Origin: Alphaproteobacteria bacterium
Lineage (GTDB): Bacteria; Pseudomonadota; Alphaproteobacteria; Micropepsales; Micropepsaceae
DNA length: 64,000 nt
Direction of reading: 5' to 3'
Assembly: GCA_021324545.1 (NCBI GenBank)
Contig: JAJPIX010000056.1
Span: 1 to 64,000 of the forward strand
Within the stretch, counting starts at the first letter, position 1, and the number at the start of each line of letters is the position of its first letter. The position numbers were made by a program, and so were the translations under genes. Below are positions 26,079 to 35,382 of this stretch, piece by piece. Under the pieces are notes generated by a model. That model was not told the origin of the DNA. It was given only the letters and a program-made list of their open reading frames with translations, and did not search any database.

Positions 26079-28157
26079 ATGCTGCGCACCGACCACAAAT
26101 ACACCGGCAACTCCGGAAACAACACCATCGACGGCACGGCCAAGGCCGATGTCTTCAACCTTGGCCAGGGCGGTCATGACAATGTGAATGGCGAAGGCGG
26201 CAACGACCTTTTCAAGTTCGGCGCAAAATTCGATCCGCTCGACCGCGTGAACGGCGGCACGGGCAGCGACACGATCGAGCTGTCCGGAGACTATTCCGGC
26301 GGGCTCACGCTGCGCGCAACGACCATGACGGGCGTGGAGACCCTCAAGCTCGACAACGGCTTCGACTATTCCCTCGTCCTGAACGATGCCAATGTCGCCG
26401 CGGGCCGCAAGCTCAAGATCGACGCATCCGCCCTCGATGCGACGCACCACATTTCGATCAACGGGGCCGCCGAAACGAACGGCGTCTTTACGATGGTTGG
26501 CGGCGCGGGCGACGATTCCGTTACGGGCGGCCGTGGAAACGACGTTTTCGACCTGAGCCTCGGCGGCGCCGACACGGCCAGGGGCGGCCGGAGCAACGAC
26601 ATTTTCAAATTTGGCGCACAATTCAACGGGGCCGATTCCGTCAGTGGCGGCGCCGGCAACGACATGCTGATTCTGAATGGCGACTACCAGACGCCCATCA
26701 GCCTGCAGTCAACCACACTGAACAGCATCGAGACGATGAAGTTCGTCAACGGCAACAACTACAATGTCGTTCTCGATGCCGCGAATCTGAAGTTCGGCCA
26801 GACGCTTTCCATCGACGGTTCGCAACTCGATTCAGGCCATGCCTGCGCGGTTGACGCAACGGCGATCACGCAGGGCACCGTCAACTTCAAGGGCGGAGCG
26901 GGAAACGACATCTTTTACAGCGCGTCCAACAGCAGCGCGAGCGACCATATCGACATGTCGAAGGGCGGCGACGACTTCGTGACGCTCAACAACAACGCGA
27001 CTGTCTATTTCGGCGCCGCCTTCACCGCGGCCGATCAGGTTACGAACAACCTCGCCGGGTTTGGCGTGGTGGAGCTGGACGGCGATTACTCCCAGGGCCT
27101 GACGCTCGGCGCAAACACGATCACGAACCTTGGCGGCATCGTGGTGGATCCCGGACACGACTACAACCTGACGCTCGACAACAACACGGCCGCGGCAGGC
27201 CACTTTTTTGTCGTCGCCATGAGCGGGAACACGGCAACCGGCAGCCTGACGGTGGACGGCTCGGCCGAAACCGACGCAAGTTTCGTTTTTGAAGGCGCCG
27301 CCGGAAACGACACGTTCCGGGGCGGCGCGCTGGGCGACACATTCTATGTTTTCAGCGGCAGCGACATCGTCGCCGCCGGCGACGGCGACGACAGCATCGA
27401 CGCGGCGGTCGCCAACGGGCTTTCCGCCGGCGATCACTTCAATGGCGGAAACGGCAACGACACGCTGACGCTTCTGGGCAACGGGGGCGGGCTGGATGTG
27501 ACGCTCAAGGATTCCACCATACGCAGCATCGAAAACTTCGATCTGGGCATTGGCGACCAGAGCCACGCCCGCATCGTGCTGGCCGACGGCAACGTCGCGG
27601 CGGCGCAGACGATGACGGTAAATGTTGCGGGCACCGGCGAAAGCGCCACGATCGACGGCTCTGCCGAAACCAACGGCACGCTGGTCTTTGTGGGCGCCGG
27701 TTCGGGCGCAAACGACACGTTTATCGGCGGCCAGTTCGCCAACGATTTTACCGGCGGCGGCGGCGCGGACAGGCTTGTGGCCGGAAACGGCAATGACGTT
27801 TTCATCTACACCGCCGCAACCGACTCGCAGGGCGCGCAATTCGACCATGTCGTGGGCTTCGATCCCGTCAACGACGATTTCGATGTTATGAATGCCGTCG
27901 GCGCCATCGACGCAAAGCTCGTCGCCGGCACGGTGTCCAAGGCAACCTTCGTTTCCGACATGAAAACGGCGATCGGATCGCATCTCCAGGCGGGCGATGC
28001 CATGCTGTTCACTGCCAAACACGGGGACGAGGCGGGCAAAACCTTTCTGGTCGTCGATCAGAACGGGCACGCGGGATACCAGGGCGGCGCCGATCTGGTC
28101 ATCTGGCTCGACCACGCCACCAATCTGGACCAGCTGAGCGCGGGCGATTTCCACTAA
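26079..28157 (+). CDS. RTX-like calcium-binding repeat protein
   Basis: 692 residues, no Sec signal. Scattered RTX nonapeptide-type repeats (GGHDNVNGEGGNDLFKF, GGAGDDSVTGGRGNDVFDL, GGAGNDMLIL, GAAGNDTFRGG, GNGNDTLTLL, GGGGADRLVAGNGNDVFIY) lie within four longer modules of ~110-160 residues, each with a GDY-SxGLTL stretch, a LxxxNxxAG stretch and IDGSAETNG. The C-terminus (FDHVVGFDPVNDDFDV ... HATNLDQLSAGDF) is the serralysin-type end used by type I secretion. No enzyme domain seen. ATG at 26079 preferred; a GTG at 25965 also opens the frame but lies in the palindrome. Confidence 0.85.
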   Translation: MLRTDHKYTGNSGNNTIDGTAKADVFNLGQGGHDNVNGEGGNDLFKFGAKFDPLDRVNGGTGSDTIELSGDYSGGLTLRATTMTGVETLKLDNGFDYSLVLNDANVAAGRKLKIDASALDATHHISINGAAETNGVFTMVGGAGDDSVTGGRGNDVFDLSLGGADTARGGRSNDIFKFGAQFNGADSVSGGAGNDMLILNGDYQTPISLQSTTLNSIETMKFVNGNNYNVVLDAANLKFGQTLSIDGSQLDSGHACAVDATAITQGTVNFKGGAGNDIFYSASNSSASDHIDMSKGGDDFVTLNNNATVYFGAAFTAADQVTNNLAGFGVVELDGDYSQGLTLGANTITNLGGIVVDPGHDYNLTLDNNTAAAGHFFVVAMSGNTATGSLTVDGSAETDASFVFEGAAGNDTFRGGALGDTFYVFSGSDIVAAGDGDDSIDAAVANGLSAGDHFNGGNGNDTLTLLGNGGGLDVTLKDSTIRSIENFDLGIGDQSHARIVLADGNVAAAQTMTVNVAGTGESATIDGSAETNGTLVFVGAGSGANDTFIGGQFANDFTGGGGADRLVAGNGNDVFIYTAATDSQGAQFDHVVGFDPVNDDFDVMNAVGAIDAKLVAGTVSKATFVSDMKTAIGSHLQAGDAMLFTAKHGDEAGKTFLVVDQNGHAGYQGGADLVIWLDHATNLDQLSAGDFH

Positions 28158-28233
28158 GCATGTCCGCCCGCGCATGGCCGCCAGTTGCCGGGCGCGGCTT
28201 GCCCTGCAGGCCGATCTTCGCCATCCTTGATGT

Positions 28234-28992
28234 GTGAAGCATCGTTTGCCTGTCGTCGGAATCCCCTGCGACCACCGCATGGTGGGCGCGCATCCGTTCC
28301 ATATGGCCGGCGAAAAATACATCGCCGCGGTCCGCGACGGGTCGGGGGCGCTGCCGCTGCTCATTCCTTCCTTGCCCAAGCCCATTCCCGCCGGGGAAAT
28401 CCTTGCGGCCGTGGACGGGCTGCTGTTCACCGGCTCGCCGTCCAACGTGTCGCCCCGCCATTACGGCGGCCTGCCGCCGCGCGCAGGCGTGCTGCAGGAT
28501 GAAGCGCGCGATTCCACCACGCTTCCGCTTCTCAAGGCCGCAATCGCGCAAGGCGTGCCGGTGCTTTGCATCTGCCGCGGGTTTCAGGAGCTGAACGTGG
28601 CGATGGGCGGCACTTTGCATCAACACATCCATGAGGTGGAGGGCCGCAAAGATCATCGCGAGAACAAGGAGGCGGAGCTCGACGTGCAGTACGGCCCGGC
28701 CCATCCGGTCCGCGTCAATGGCGGGCTTCTGGCGAGGATCGTGAAGGAAAAGGAGTTCCAGGTGAATTCGCTTCACAGCCAGGGAATCGACCGGCTTGCC
28801 CCGCCGCTGCATGCCGATGCCATTGCGCCCGACGGCACTGTGGAAGCGGTGTCCATGCCGGGCGCGAAAGGTTTCCTTCTGGGCACGCAATGGCATCCCG
28901 AATGGCGATGGGCCGACAGCGCCGTCAGCCGCGAAATCTTCGCCGCCTTCGGCAAGGCGTTGAAAACAAAAGCCGAAGTGGCTGTCGCCTGA
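28234..28992 (+). CDS. Class I glutamine amidotransferase-like hydrolase (PuuD / peptidase C26)
   Basis: 252 residues. Nucleophile C114 in LCICRGFQELNV, catalytic H221 and E223 in GTQWHPEW, and the VNSLHSQGIDRL segment. This is the gamma-glutamyl-GABA hydrolase group (putrescine breakdown or glutamyl-peptide hydrolysis). No other puu genes are present, so the substrate is open. GTG start at 28234. It lies between the RTX-like gene and the XRE regulator, all on the plus strand. Confidence 0.87.
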   Translation: MKHRLPVVGIPCDHRMVGAHPFHMAGEKYIAAVRDGSGALPLLIPSLPKPIPAGEILAAVDGLLFTGSPSNVSPRHYGGLPPRAGVLQDEARDSTTLPLLKAAIAQGVPVLCICRGFQELNVAMGGTLHQHIHEVEGRKDHRENKEAELDVQYGPAHPVRVNGGLLARIVKEKEFQVNSLHSQGIDRLAPPLHADAIAPDGTVEAVSMPGAKGFLLGTQWHPEWRWADSAVSREIFAAFGKALKTKAEVAVA

Positions 28993-29010
28993 TCCCGGCG
29001 CGGGTCTGCG

Positions 29011-29023
29011 TGCAACGGTTGCA
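29011..29023. promoter_or_regulatory. Palindrome TGCAAC-G-GTTGCA upstream of the XRE gene
   Basis: TGCAACGGTTGCA, the same 13-mer as at 25966 except for the central base, 55 nt before the XRE regulator start. A direct repeat TCGCAATC (29026-29033 and 29037-29044) follows it. Confidence 0.5.
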
Positions 29024-29077
29024 TTTCGCAATCTGATCGCAATCATGTGCCGCTAAGCCCGGCTTCGGGGGGTTGGA

Positions 29078-29986
29078 GTGGCGAAATCGCAATTTGGTGC
29101 GAAACTTGATCTTGTGCTGAAAGCGCTGTCGATGAGCCGCGGGCGCCTCGCATTCGAGCTCGGCGTGGACAAATCGCTGGTCGGCCGCTGGGTTTCGGGC
29201 GCGGTGATGCCGTCGGCGCACAATCTTGCGAGCCTCACGGCCCTGATCGCGAAGAAGCGGGACGGCTTCACCATGCTGGACTGGGACAGGGATCTCGCAG
29301 GTCTTGTCCAGCGCTTCGGTGTCGCTCCCGGTGATATGCCCCGGACAGACTCAGCCGAAATCCCCGACGGGCCGGTCACCCTTTCGCCCCGGATGGTGGA
29401 AACCGCGCGGCGGGAAACCGCGCGCCGCGGCGGCGCCTATGAAGGATTCTTCGAATGCACGCGGCTTGCGTTCACGCTGGCCGGAGAATTCCTGCACGAC
29501 CGGATTCTGATCCGCAGGCGCGAGGGTCTTCTTCACGTGCGATGGGGAAACTCGGCTTACGAATGCGCCGGCTGGCTTCTGCTTCTTGCCAACCAGCTTC
29601 ACGGCATCCTGATAGACGAAAGCGATGACTCCATCCTGTTCTGCCTGCTCAACGGCGTGAACATGCCGCAGGTGGACCTGCTCGATGGAATCATTCTCGC
29701 CATCGCCAAGGACGGGGCGCAAACCCCGCGCGCGGGGGCCTGCCTGATCCAGCGCGAAGGCTTCCTGTCCGGCGACGATGCAGCCGACGATGCGCGCTAC
29801 GATGCCCTCAAGCAGCAGTCGTTTCTGGTGGACGAAAAGGACGTGCCCAGGGAAGTTCGCGAACATCTGGTGCGCGATTTCGGGCCTGCAGCGTTCGCCA
29901 AGGGCGGCGACCTCATGCTTTCGGCGCCGCTTGCGCGCTCGCTTGCACGGGGTTCGCCCGGCCGGCTGGTGCAGAAAAAGGCTTAA
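29078..29986 (+). CDS. XRE-type helix-turn-helix regulator with unknown C-terminal domain
   Basis: 302 residues. The HTH lies in residues ~5-60: FGAKLDLVLKALSMSRGRLA, FELGVDKSLVGRWVSGAVMP. The remaining ~230 residues contain no known domain I can name; they include YEGFFECTRLAFTLAGEFLH, a hydrophobic GWLLLLANQLHGILIDES and a basic end. They may bind a ligand or partner. GTG start after GGGGG. The palindrome at 29011 suggests autoregulation. Confidence 0.75.
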   Translation: MAKSQFGAKLDLVLKALSMSRGRLAFELGVDKSLVGRWVSGAVMPSAHNLASLTALIAKKRDGFTMLDWDRDLAGLVQRFGVAPGDMPRTDSAEIPDGPVTLSPRMVETARRETARRGGAYEGFFECTRLAFTLAGEFLHDRILIRRREGLLHVRWGNSAYECAGWLLLLANQLHGILIDESDDSILFCLLNGVNMPQVDLLDGIILAIAKDGAQTPRAGACLIQREGFLSGDDAADDARYDALKQQSFLVDEKDVPREVREHLVRDFGPAAFAKGGDLMLSAPLARSLARGSPGRLVQKKA

Positions 29987-30003
29987 AGGCCCGATCCCGA
30001 ACG

Positions 30004-31422
30004 ATGAGAATGCCCCGCGCCGCCTGCTGTGTCTTCCTGCTTCTGCTTTCGGCCTGCGGCTTCAATGCGCCGGAGCCGAAGCGCACGCCGCCGCCGCCCA
30101 CCCCGCCCGTCCCGCTTTCCACATTGACGGCGACGTTTGCGGTCAGGGCGGCAGACATCGCTTCGCTTCTGGACGTCAAGACCAGGGACCAGATCGCGCG
30201 CATCAAAAACGCCAAGGTGGATTGCGCCATCGCCAAATGCCGGCTCGACATGACGGCGTTGCGCAACGGCGCAATCAGCGCCGATGCCGCAGACGGGCGA
30301 ATCGCCGTTTCGCTGCCCTTCAAGCTGTCGGCCGATCTTTCGATCAAGTCGCGCCTGTTCAAGACATCGGCGCATTCCGATGCCGTGGGGATCCTTCACG
30401 CGCAATCCGGTTTCCGGCTTGACCGCGACTGGCATGTGCAGCCTGCGATCGAAGGCACGGTTGATCTTTCAAGAGGCCAAATCCGGCTCGGCCCGCTCTC
30501 GATGACGGTGACCCAGCTCTGGAACAGCAACCAGGACAAGCTGACGGGCCCGCTCTTCCGGGCGCTCGACCGCGAAATCGCCTCCGCCATCAAGGTCAGG
30601 CCCCAGGCGCAGAGGCTCTGGCACAAGACGTTCGAACCCATCCGCGTCAGCAAGCGCACGCCCGCATGGCTTGTGCTTGCGCCGGAGCGCTTGCGCGTGG
30701 GAACGGTCGAAACCGCAAACCACGCCGTGCTGCTGACGCTGGGCGTGGACGTGCGCGCGCATGTCGTGGTGGGCGAAAAGCCTCCGGCGCCGGAAAGAAC
30801 GCCGCCATTGCCCGCGCCCGCTCCGCTCGCCAACGCCCCTTCCGACCGTTTCAGTTTCGCAGTGCCGATGCTGCTTCCCTATTCGGAGGCCGAACGGCTC
30901 GCCATGGCGCGCCTGGCGCACCATCCGGTTTCGCTGCACGGCGAACAGATCCGCTTCAGCGCATTGCACATTCTTCCCTCGGGCGGCGACGTGATCGTGG
31001 CGGCGCGGTTCTGCGTAAAACAGCCGTTCGATTTCTTCGGCTGGTTCGATTCCTGCGGCACCGGCTATTTGCGGGGGGCGCCGCAATACGATCCGCGCAC
31101 GCAGACGATCCGCATCATGCGCGTGCACTACGACATCGCAACCGCCGATGCGCTTCTTGCCACCATGAAATTCCTCGCCGGCAACGCGCTGGGGCAGGAA
31201 CTGCAATCAAGGCTCGTATTCCGCGTGGGGCCCGATCTGGGCAAATTCGAAAACGAGATCCGGGCCGCGCTTGCCAGGCCTCCCAAGCGGGGCGTTTCCA
31301 TAACAGGGCAGGTCCGATCCTTCGGCACGCCCAGGCTGACCTGGACAAAGGACGGGTTCCTGGCGATCTTTTCCGCCACGGGCACGGTCAAGGCCGATCT
31401 CAATATCCGCACGGCCGGATGA
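30004..31422 (+). CDS. DUF4403 family lipoprotein
   Basis: 472 residues. Lipobox LLSAC at the N-terminus (Cys ~18), then a Pro-rich stretch. The body fits DUF4403: two repeated beta-rich halves with QLWNSNQDKLTGPLFRALDR, WLVLAPERLRVG and a later copy with DIATADALLATMKFLAGNAL. Such proteins resemble BPI/TULIP lipid-binding folds. It is anchored to the outer or inner membrane. It starts 17 nt after the XRE gene. Confidence 0.75.
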   Translation: MRMPRAACCVFLLLLSACGFNAPEPKRTPPPPTPPVPLSTLTATFAVRAADIASLLDVKTRDQIARIKNAKVDCAIAKCRLDMTALRNGAISADAADGRIAVSLPFKLSADLSIKSRLFKTSAHSDAVGILHAQSGFRLDRDWHVQPAIEGTVDLSRGQIRLGPLSMTVTQLWNSNQDKLTGPLFRALDREIASAIKVRPQAQRLWHKTFEPIRVSKRTPAWLVLAPERLRVGTVETANHAVLLTLGVDVRAHVVVGEKPPAPERTPPLPAPAPLANAPSDRFSFAVPMLLPYSEAERLAMARLAHHPVSLHGEQIRFSALHILPSGGDVIVAARFCVKQPFDFFGWFDSCGTGYLRGAPQYDPRTQTIRIMRVHYDIATADALLATMKFLAGNALGQELQSRLVFRVGPDLGKFENEIRAALARPPKRGVSITGQVRSFGTPRLTWTKDGFLAIFSATGTVKADLNIRTAG

Positions 31423-32160
31423 TTATTGCCGGCCCTCGGCCGCCAGCTGCGCGCGGCCTTCCTTCAGCAGTTTGGCCGTCGCCCCTTCGATCCGCTCCTG
31501 AAGGACGGCCATGAACTCGGCCCGCTTCAGGCCGGGCGCGATGGGGGAAAGAAATTCCACCACGATGCGCCCGCGCTTTTTCAGAAAGCCGCCCGGGCCC
31601 GTCCAGAACAATCCGGAGTTGAGCGCCACCGGAACGCAGGGCACGTCAAGCTGGCCATAAAGACCCGCAACGCCGGGCTTGTAGTCGGGCGCGGCGCCCG
31701 GCTTCTTGCGCGTGCCTTCCGGAAAAATCACGACCGGCCTTCCCTCGCGGATGACGCCGCGCGCCGCCTCAGCCATCTTGCGCAGGGCGCGCGCACCGGC
31801 GTCGCGGTCTATGGCGATCATGCGCGCCTTGCGGGCATACCAGCCGTAGAACGGTATGCCGAGCAGTTCCTGCTTCAGGATCACCGCCGGATCATAGAGG
31901 ATCAGATAGAGCGCGATCGTATCCCACATGCTCATGTGCTTGGCCGCAACCAGCACCGCGCGCGCCGGCATTTTGCCGCGCACTTCGTAATCGAGCCCTG
32001 CAATCACCTTAAGTCCCCACAATGTCCATCTGCTCCAGCCGCGCGACGCAAGCACGGTGACTTTGCGCGGCAGGGCCAGCGCCCACAGGAAGCCGACATT
32101 GAACAGCACCGAAACCAGCGCGAACCACAGCATGAACACGGCGGAACGGACGATTGTCAT
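31423..32160 (-). CDS. plsC: 1-acyl-sn-glycerol-3-phosphate acyltransferase
   Basis: 245 residues. Acyltransferase motifs: KHMSMWDT (the H-x4-D site), VIFPEGTRKKPG, and VPCVPVALNSG. It makes phosphatidic acid from lysophosphatidic acid at the inner membrane; one or two N-terminal hydrophobic helices. The start at 32160 (MTIVRSAVFMLW) is chosen because upstream residues are Arg/Pro-rich and overlap the neighbouring gene. Confidence 0.88.
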   Translation of the reverse strand: MTIVRSAVFMLWFALVSVLFNVGFLWALALPRKVTVLASRGWSRWTLWGLKVIAGLDYEVRGKMPARAVLVAAKHMSMWDTIALYLILYDPAVILKQELLGIPFYGWYARKARMIAIDRDAGARALRKMAEAARGVIREGRPVVIFPEGTRKKPGAAPDYKPGVAGLYGQLDVPCVPVALNSGLFWTGPGGFLKKRGRIVVEFLSPIAPGLKRAEFMAVLQERIEGATAKLLKEGRAQLAAEGRQ

Positions 32161-32198
32161 GGGGGCAGATGACGGGCAGGGCGGCTGACGCAAGCCTA

Positions 32199-32867
32199 TC
32201 AGGAACGCGGCTCGTCCGCGCGGGCGTCCTGCTGTCTGTCGGCGGCCGCGTGGCTCTTGTCGAGCGCGGTGGCGATGAGGCTTGCCAGATACTTCGCGTA
32301 TTCGCTCTGGAGGATGCGAAGGGCGTTGGGATCGCGCCACCATTGCGCAAGGTCGATGCCGGTGGGTTCCACCGGATAGGGGATCAGCCGCACATCCGGC
32401 ATCGCCGCGGAAAATTCATTCAAGCTGCGCGGCATGTGATAGCTCGCGGTCACCACGATCAGGCTGCGGTAATGATGGCGGTGCGCCCAGGCTGCGGTTT
32501 CCAGCGCGTTGCCCCTGGTATCGGCGGCGGCAAAGCCAAGGTCGGCGCAGCAGTCGAATTTCGGGCCGGCCTGGGTGAGGCGCCGGATGTCGGCCTTGGT
32601 TGTGCCGGGGTGAACGCCCGAAATCAGAAGCCTGCGGCCTGAGCCCTTTTCGAGAAGCTCTTCGGCGGCATCGAGGCGCGCATTGCCCCCCGTCAGGGCC
32701 ACAATTCCGTCAGCTCTTCGCGGCGCAACCGATCCGGACGGAAGTGTCAGCGCAAAAACCAAAAAGCCGAGAAGATAGAAAATGCCCACCGCCAGGATGA
32801 ATTTGGCCAAGCCGTGCCGCCGCCTGGGCGGAACGGAAATGCGGTGCTGTGCGAAGCCCTGGCTCAT
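32199..32867 (-). CDS. YdcF/ElyC-like DUF218 membrane protein
   Basis: 222 residues, one N-terminal helix (LAKFILAVGIFYLLGFLVFAL) and a DUF218 domain: DGIVALTGGNARLDAAEELL, RRLLISGVHPG, GNALETAAWAHRHHYRSLIVVTASYHMPRS. Relatives act in envelope (ElyC) or vancomycin sensitivity phenotypes. The ATG at 32867 has GGTGGGAA before it. It reads between ftsX and plsC in the same direction. Confidence 0.82.
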   Translation of the reverse strand: MSQGFAQHRISVPPRRRHGLAKFILAVGIFYLLGFLVFALTLPSGSVAPRRADGIVALTGGNARLDAAEELLEKGSGRRLLISGVHPGTTKADIRRLTQAGPKFDCCADLGFAAADTRGNALETAAWAHRHHYRSLIVVTASYHMPRSLNEFSAAMPDVRLIPYPVEPTGIDLAQWWRDPNALRILQSEYAKYLASLIATALDKSHAAADRQQDARADEPRS

Positions 32868-32928
32868 TTCCCACCGGTCCGGCCTGAAGCAAACCCTGAC
32901 ATTGCGGAAAAGTTTAGGCCGCAATCGC

Positions 32929-33831
32929 TTAATAAATCCGGCGCAGGGCGGCCAGCACCGAAAGCCGGGCCGTGGCCAGCGCAATCAGGCCCGATCCCAG
33001 GGGAATGACCAGAAGCCATGGTAATTCCTCGGCTTTCAATGACAAGGGCGGCAGGAAATGAACCGGCTCCACGCCCACGAACGCAAGCCCGCCGGCCAGC
33101 AGGAAAAGAACCGAGGCGGCGATCGCCCCGACAGCGCTGGCCACGAGCGCCGCTGCGAAATAATGCCGCTCGAAGGCGCGTGCGATGAAGCCCGAATGGG
33201 CGCCCATCTGGTGCAGGATGGCCACGATATCGTGATGGGCCTCAAGGCCCGCGCGCGTGGCAAACGCCACAGCCGCGGCCGTGGCGACGGCAATCAGCGC
33301 CAGGATGACATAGGCCGACCATACAACCGTGTCTGTCAGGTTCTTCAGGCGCGCGATCCAGTGGCGGTGATCGTCAAGAACCGAATCCGGCGCAACCGAT
33401 TTCAGCCGCCGCGCCAATGCCGCAATATCAATCGTCGCGCCCGGCTCGACCGTGGCATCAATGAGCCGCGGCAGCGGAAGCTCCGAGACCAGCGCATCCT
33501 TGCCGAGCCACGGCGAAACCAGATCGAGCGTTTCCTTTTCCGAAAGCGGCGCCGCCTGCACGATGCCGCCGGTGGAATCGAGCACACCCAGCGCGGCGTC
33601 CACCTCGCGTGAAAGCTGCGCCTGCGGGTCGCCATGGGCGGGAGGAACGATTTGCACCGTCAGGCGGCCCGAAAGTCCGGATTGCCAGCTTTGCGCCGCG
33701 CGATCGGCAATCAGCGATGCGCCCAGGGCCAGCGCCGCCAGAAATGCCATGACGCCGATGACGACATCCAGCGGGCCTGCGCCGGCGTCGCGCGGCAAGA
33801 TGCGGTTCTCGTTCGCCGCGGTCCATTTCAT
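32929..33831 (-). CDS. ftsX: Cell division protein FtsX
   Basis: 300 residues, four transmembrane helices (about 22-42, 168-192, 218-245, 265-290) with the large periplasmic loop between the first two, and the HHDIVAILHQMGAHSGFIAR segment typical of FtsX. It forms with FtsE an ABC transporter-like complex that controls cell-wall hydrolases at division. Start overlaps ftsE stop by 4 nt. Confidence 0.92.
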   Translation of the reverse strand: MKWTAANENRILPRDAGAGPLDVVIGVMAFLAALALGASLIADRAAQSWQSGLSGRLTVQIVPPAHGDPQAQLSREVDAALGVLDSTGGIVQAAPLSEKETLDLVSPWLGKDALVSELPLPRLIDATVEPGATIDIAALARRLKSVAPDSVLDDHRHWIARLKNLTDTVVWSAYVILALIAVATAAAVAFATRAGLEAHHDIVAILHQMGAHSGFIARAFERHYFAAALVASAVGAIAASVLFLLAGGLAFVGVEPVHFLPPLSLKAEELPWLLVIPLGSGLIALATARLSVLAALRRIY

Positions 33832-34499
33832 TGGCGCGATGCCCTGAGTTCGACAAGCCGCCCATCCACCAGCCGCATCTCGCGCGCATGGGTATTTTCC
33901 AGAAGCGTGCGGTCGTGCGTGGCAATCAGTACGGTGGTGCCAAAGCGGTTGAGCTCGGCAAACAGGCGGATCAGGCGTTTGCCCATGTCCGGGTCCACAT
34001 TGCCTGTCGGTTCATCGGCCAGCAGCAAATCGGGCTTTGCCACCACGGCGCGCGCGATCGCCACCCGTTGCTGTTCGCCGCCGGAAAGCGTGGGCGGCTT
34101 TGACCACATGCGCTCGCCAAGCCCGACCCAGTTCAGAAGCTCTTCCACGTCGGCGATGTAGTCGCGTGGGCGTCGGCCCGAAAGGCGCAAGGGCAGGGCC
34201 ACATTCTCGAAGGCCGACAGATGGTCCAGAAGCCGGAAATCCTGGAAAACCACGCCGATGCGCCGGCGCAAAGCGGGAAATTCCGCCCGCCGGGTCGTGG
34301 CCAGATCATATCCGAACAGCGTGATCAGGCCGCGCGAGGGCGGTTCGGACAGGAACATCAGCTTGAGCAGCGTGGTCTTGCCTGCGCCGGAAGGGCCGGT
34401 GAGAAAGGTGAATGAGCCGCCTTCCAGCGTGAATGTCACATCGCGCAGGACTTCGGGCCCTGTGCTGTAGCGCATCCCCACATTTTCGAAGCGGATCAT
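33828..34499 (-). CDS. ftsE: Cell division ATP-binding protein FtsE
   Basis: 223 residues. Walker A GPSGAGKTT, ABC signature LSGGEQQRVAIARAV, Walker B DLLLADEPTGNVD, and the FtsE-typical MIRFENVGMRYSTGPEVL. ATPase of the FtsEX complex. Divergent from the zinc-finger gene at 34609. Confidence 0.95.
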   Translation of the reverse strand: MIRFENVGMRYSTGPEVLRDVTFTLEGGSFTFLTGPSGAGKTTLLKLMFLSEPPSRGLITLFGYDLATTRRAEFPALRRRIGVVFQDFRLLDHLSAFENVALPLRLSGRRPRDYIADVEELLNWVGLGERMWSKPPTLSGGEQQRVAIARAVVAKPDLLLADEPTGNVDPDMGKRLIRLFAELNRFGTTVLIATHDRTLLENTHAREMRLVDGRLVELRASRQ

Positions 34500-34608
34500 G
34501 GGCGGTGAACATAACGGCGGAAGGCCGCGTCACCAAACCCTTGAGATGATTGCGGCCTTGCGCCTATTTTGAACCGGCGCGGGGGCCAATGGGGGCCGGC
34601 TGGATTTC

Positions 34609-35382
34609 ATGATTCTCATCTGTCCGCAATGCACGACCCGCTACACGGTGGACGAAAGCAAATTTCCGCCGCAGGGCCGCAATGTTCGTTGCGCCAAATG
34701 CGGACACGTCTGGCATCAGGCGCCGCCATCCGCAACGCCGGAAATCACCATGGCGGAAATCGCCGCCGCCGCAGAAACCGTCCAGCCGCAGGCCGCGCCG
34801 GTGTTTGCTCCGGCGCGCGAACCGGCGCCTGCGCCGGAGGCTCCTCCGCCGCAGCGCGCAGCCTTTGTCGCTCCGCCACGGCAAGCCGGCGCGGATGAGC
34901 GGCAAGAACCCGCCGCCGCTGCGCCGCCGCCGCAGCTTGTGCGACGTTTTCCGGTTGGGGCAATCGCCGGCTGGGCGGGACTTGTCATTGCCATACTCAT
35001 TATCGGATGGGCGGGCGTCAGCTACCGGCAGAACATCGCGATGCTCTGGCCGAAGACCGCCTCGCTTTACGCCGCGCTCGGCCTTGATGTGAATCCGCGC
35101 GGCCTTGCCTTCGCCGATGTCGCCTATCACCGCGAGATGCAGGACGGTCAGGCCGTTCTGGCCGTTACCGGCAAGCTCGTGAACATCGGCGATCGGGTGG
35201 CGGTCGTTCCCGAAATCATGGTGGCCCTGAGCGACGATCAAAGGCGCGAACTCTATCACTGGAGTTTCGCGGCCAGCGTTTCCAGCTTGCGCCCGGGCCA
35301 GGCGGTGCCATTCCTCACGCGGCTTTCAAGCCCGCCCTCCGGCGCCAAGCACCTGGAAGTGCGCTTCGCCGGCGGCGAATGA
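34609..35382 (+). CDS. Zinc-finger/thioredoxin-like-motif membrane protein (MJ0042, DUF3426-like)
   Basis: 257 residues. N-terminal zinc ribbon MILICPQCTTRYTVDESKF with a second CxxC in VRCAKCGHVW (MJ0042 family finger), Ala/Pro-rich linker (40-120), one transmembrane helix (VGAIAGWAGLVIAILIIGWA) and a DUF3426-like C-terminal domain in the periplasm. Conserved in alphaproteobacteria next to ftsE; role unknown. Its last codons overlap the next gene (ATGA). Confidence 0.87.
   Translation: MILICPQCTTRYTVDESKFPPQGRNVRCAKCGHVWHQAPPSATPEITMAEIAAAAETVQPQAAPVFAPAREPAPAPEAPPPQRAAFVAPPRQAGADERQEPAAAAPPPQLVRRFPVGAIAGWAGLVIAILIIGWAGVSYRQNIAMLWPKTASLYAALGLDVNPRGLAFADVAYHREMQDGQAVLAVTGKLVNIGDRVAVVPEIMVALSDDQRRELYHWSFAASVSSLRPGQAVPFLTRLSSPPSGAKHLEVRFAGGE

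Noticed and set aside
26832-28445. 537-codon minus-strand frame across the RTX-like gene
   Set aside because: Antisense shadow; low-complexity Ala/Val/Arg composition and no known domain.
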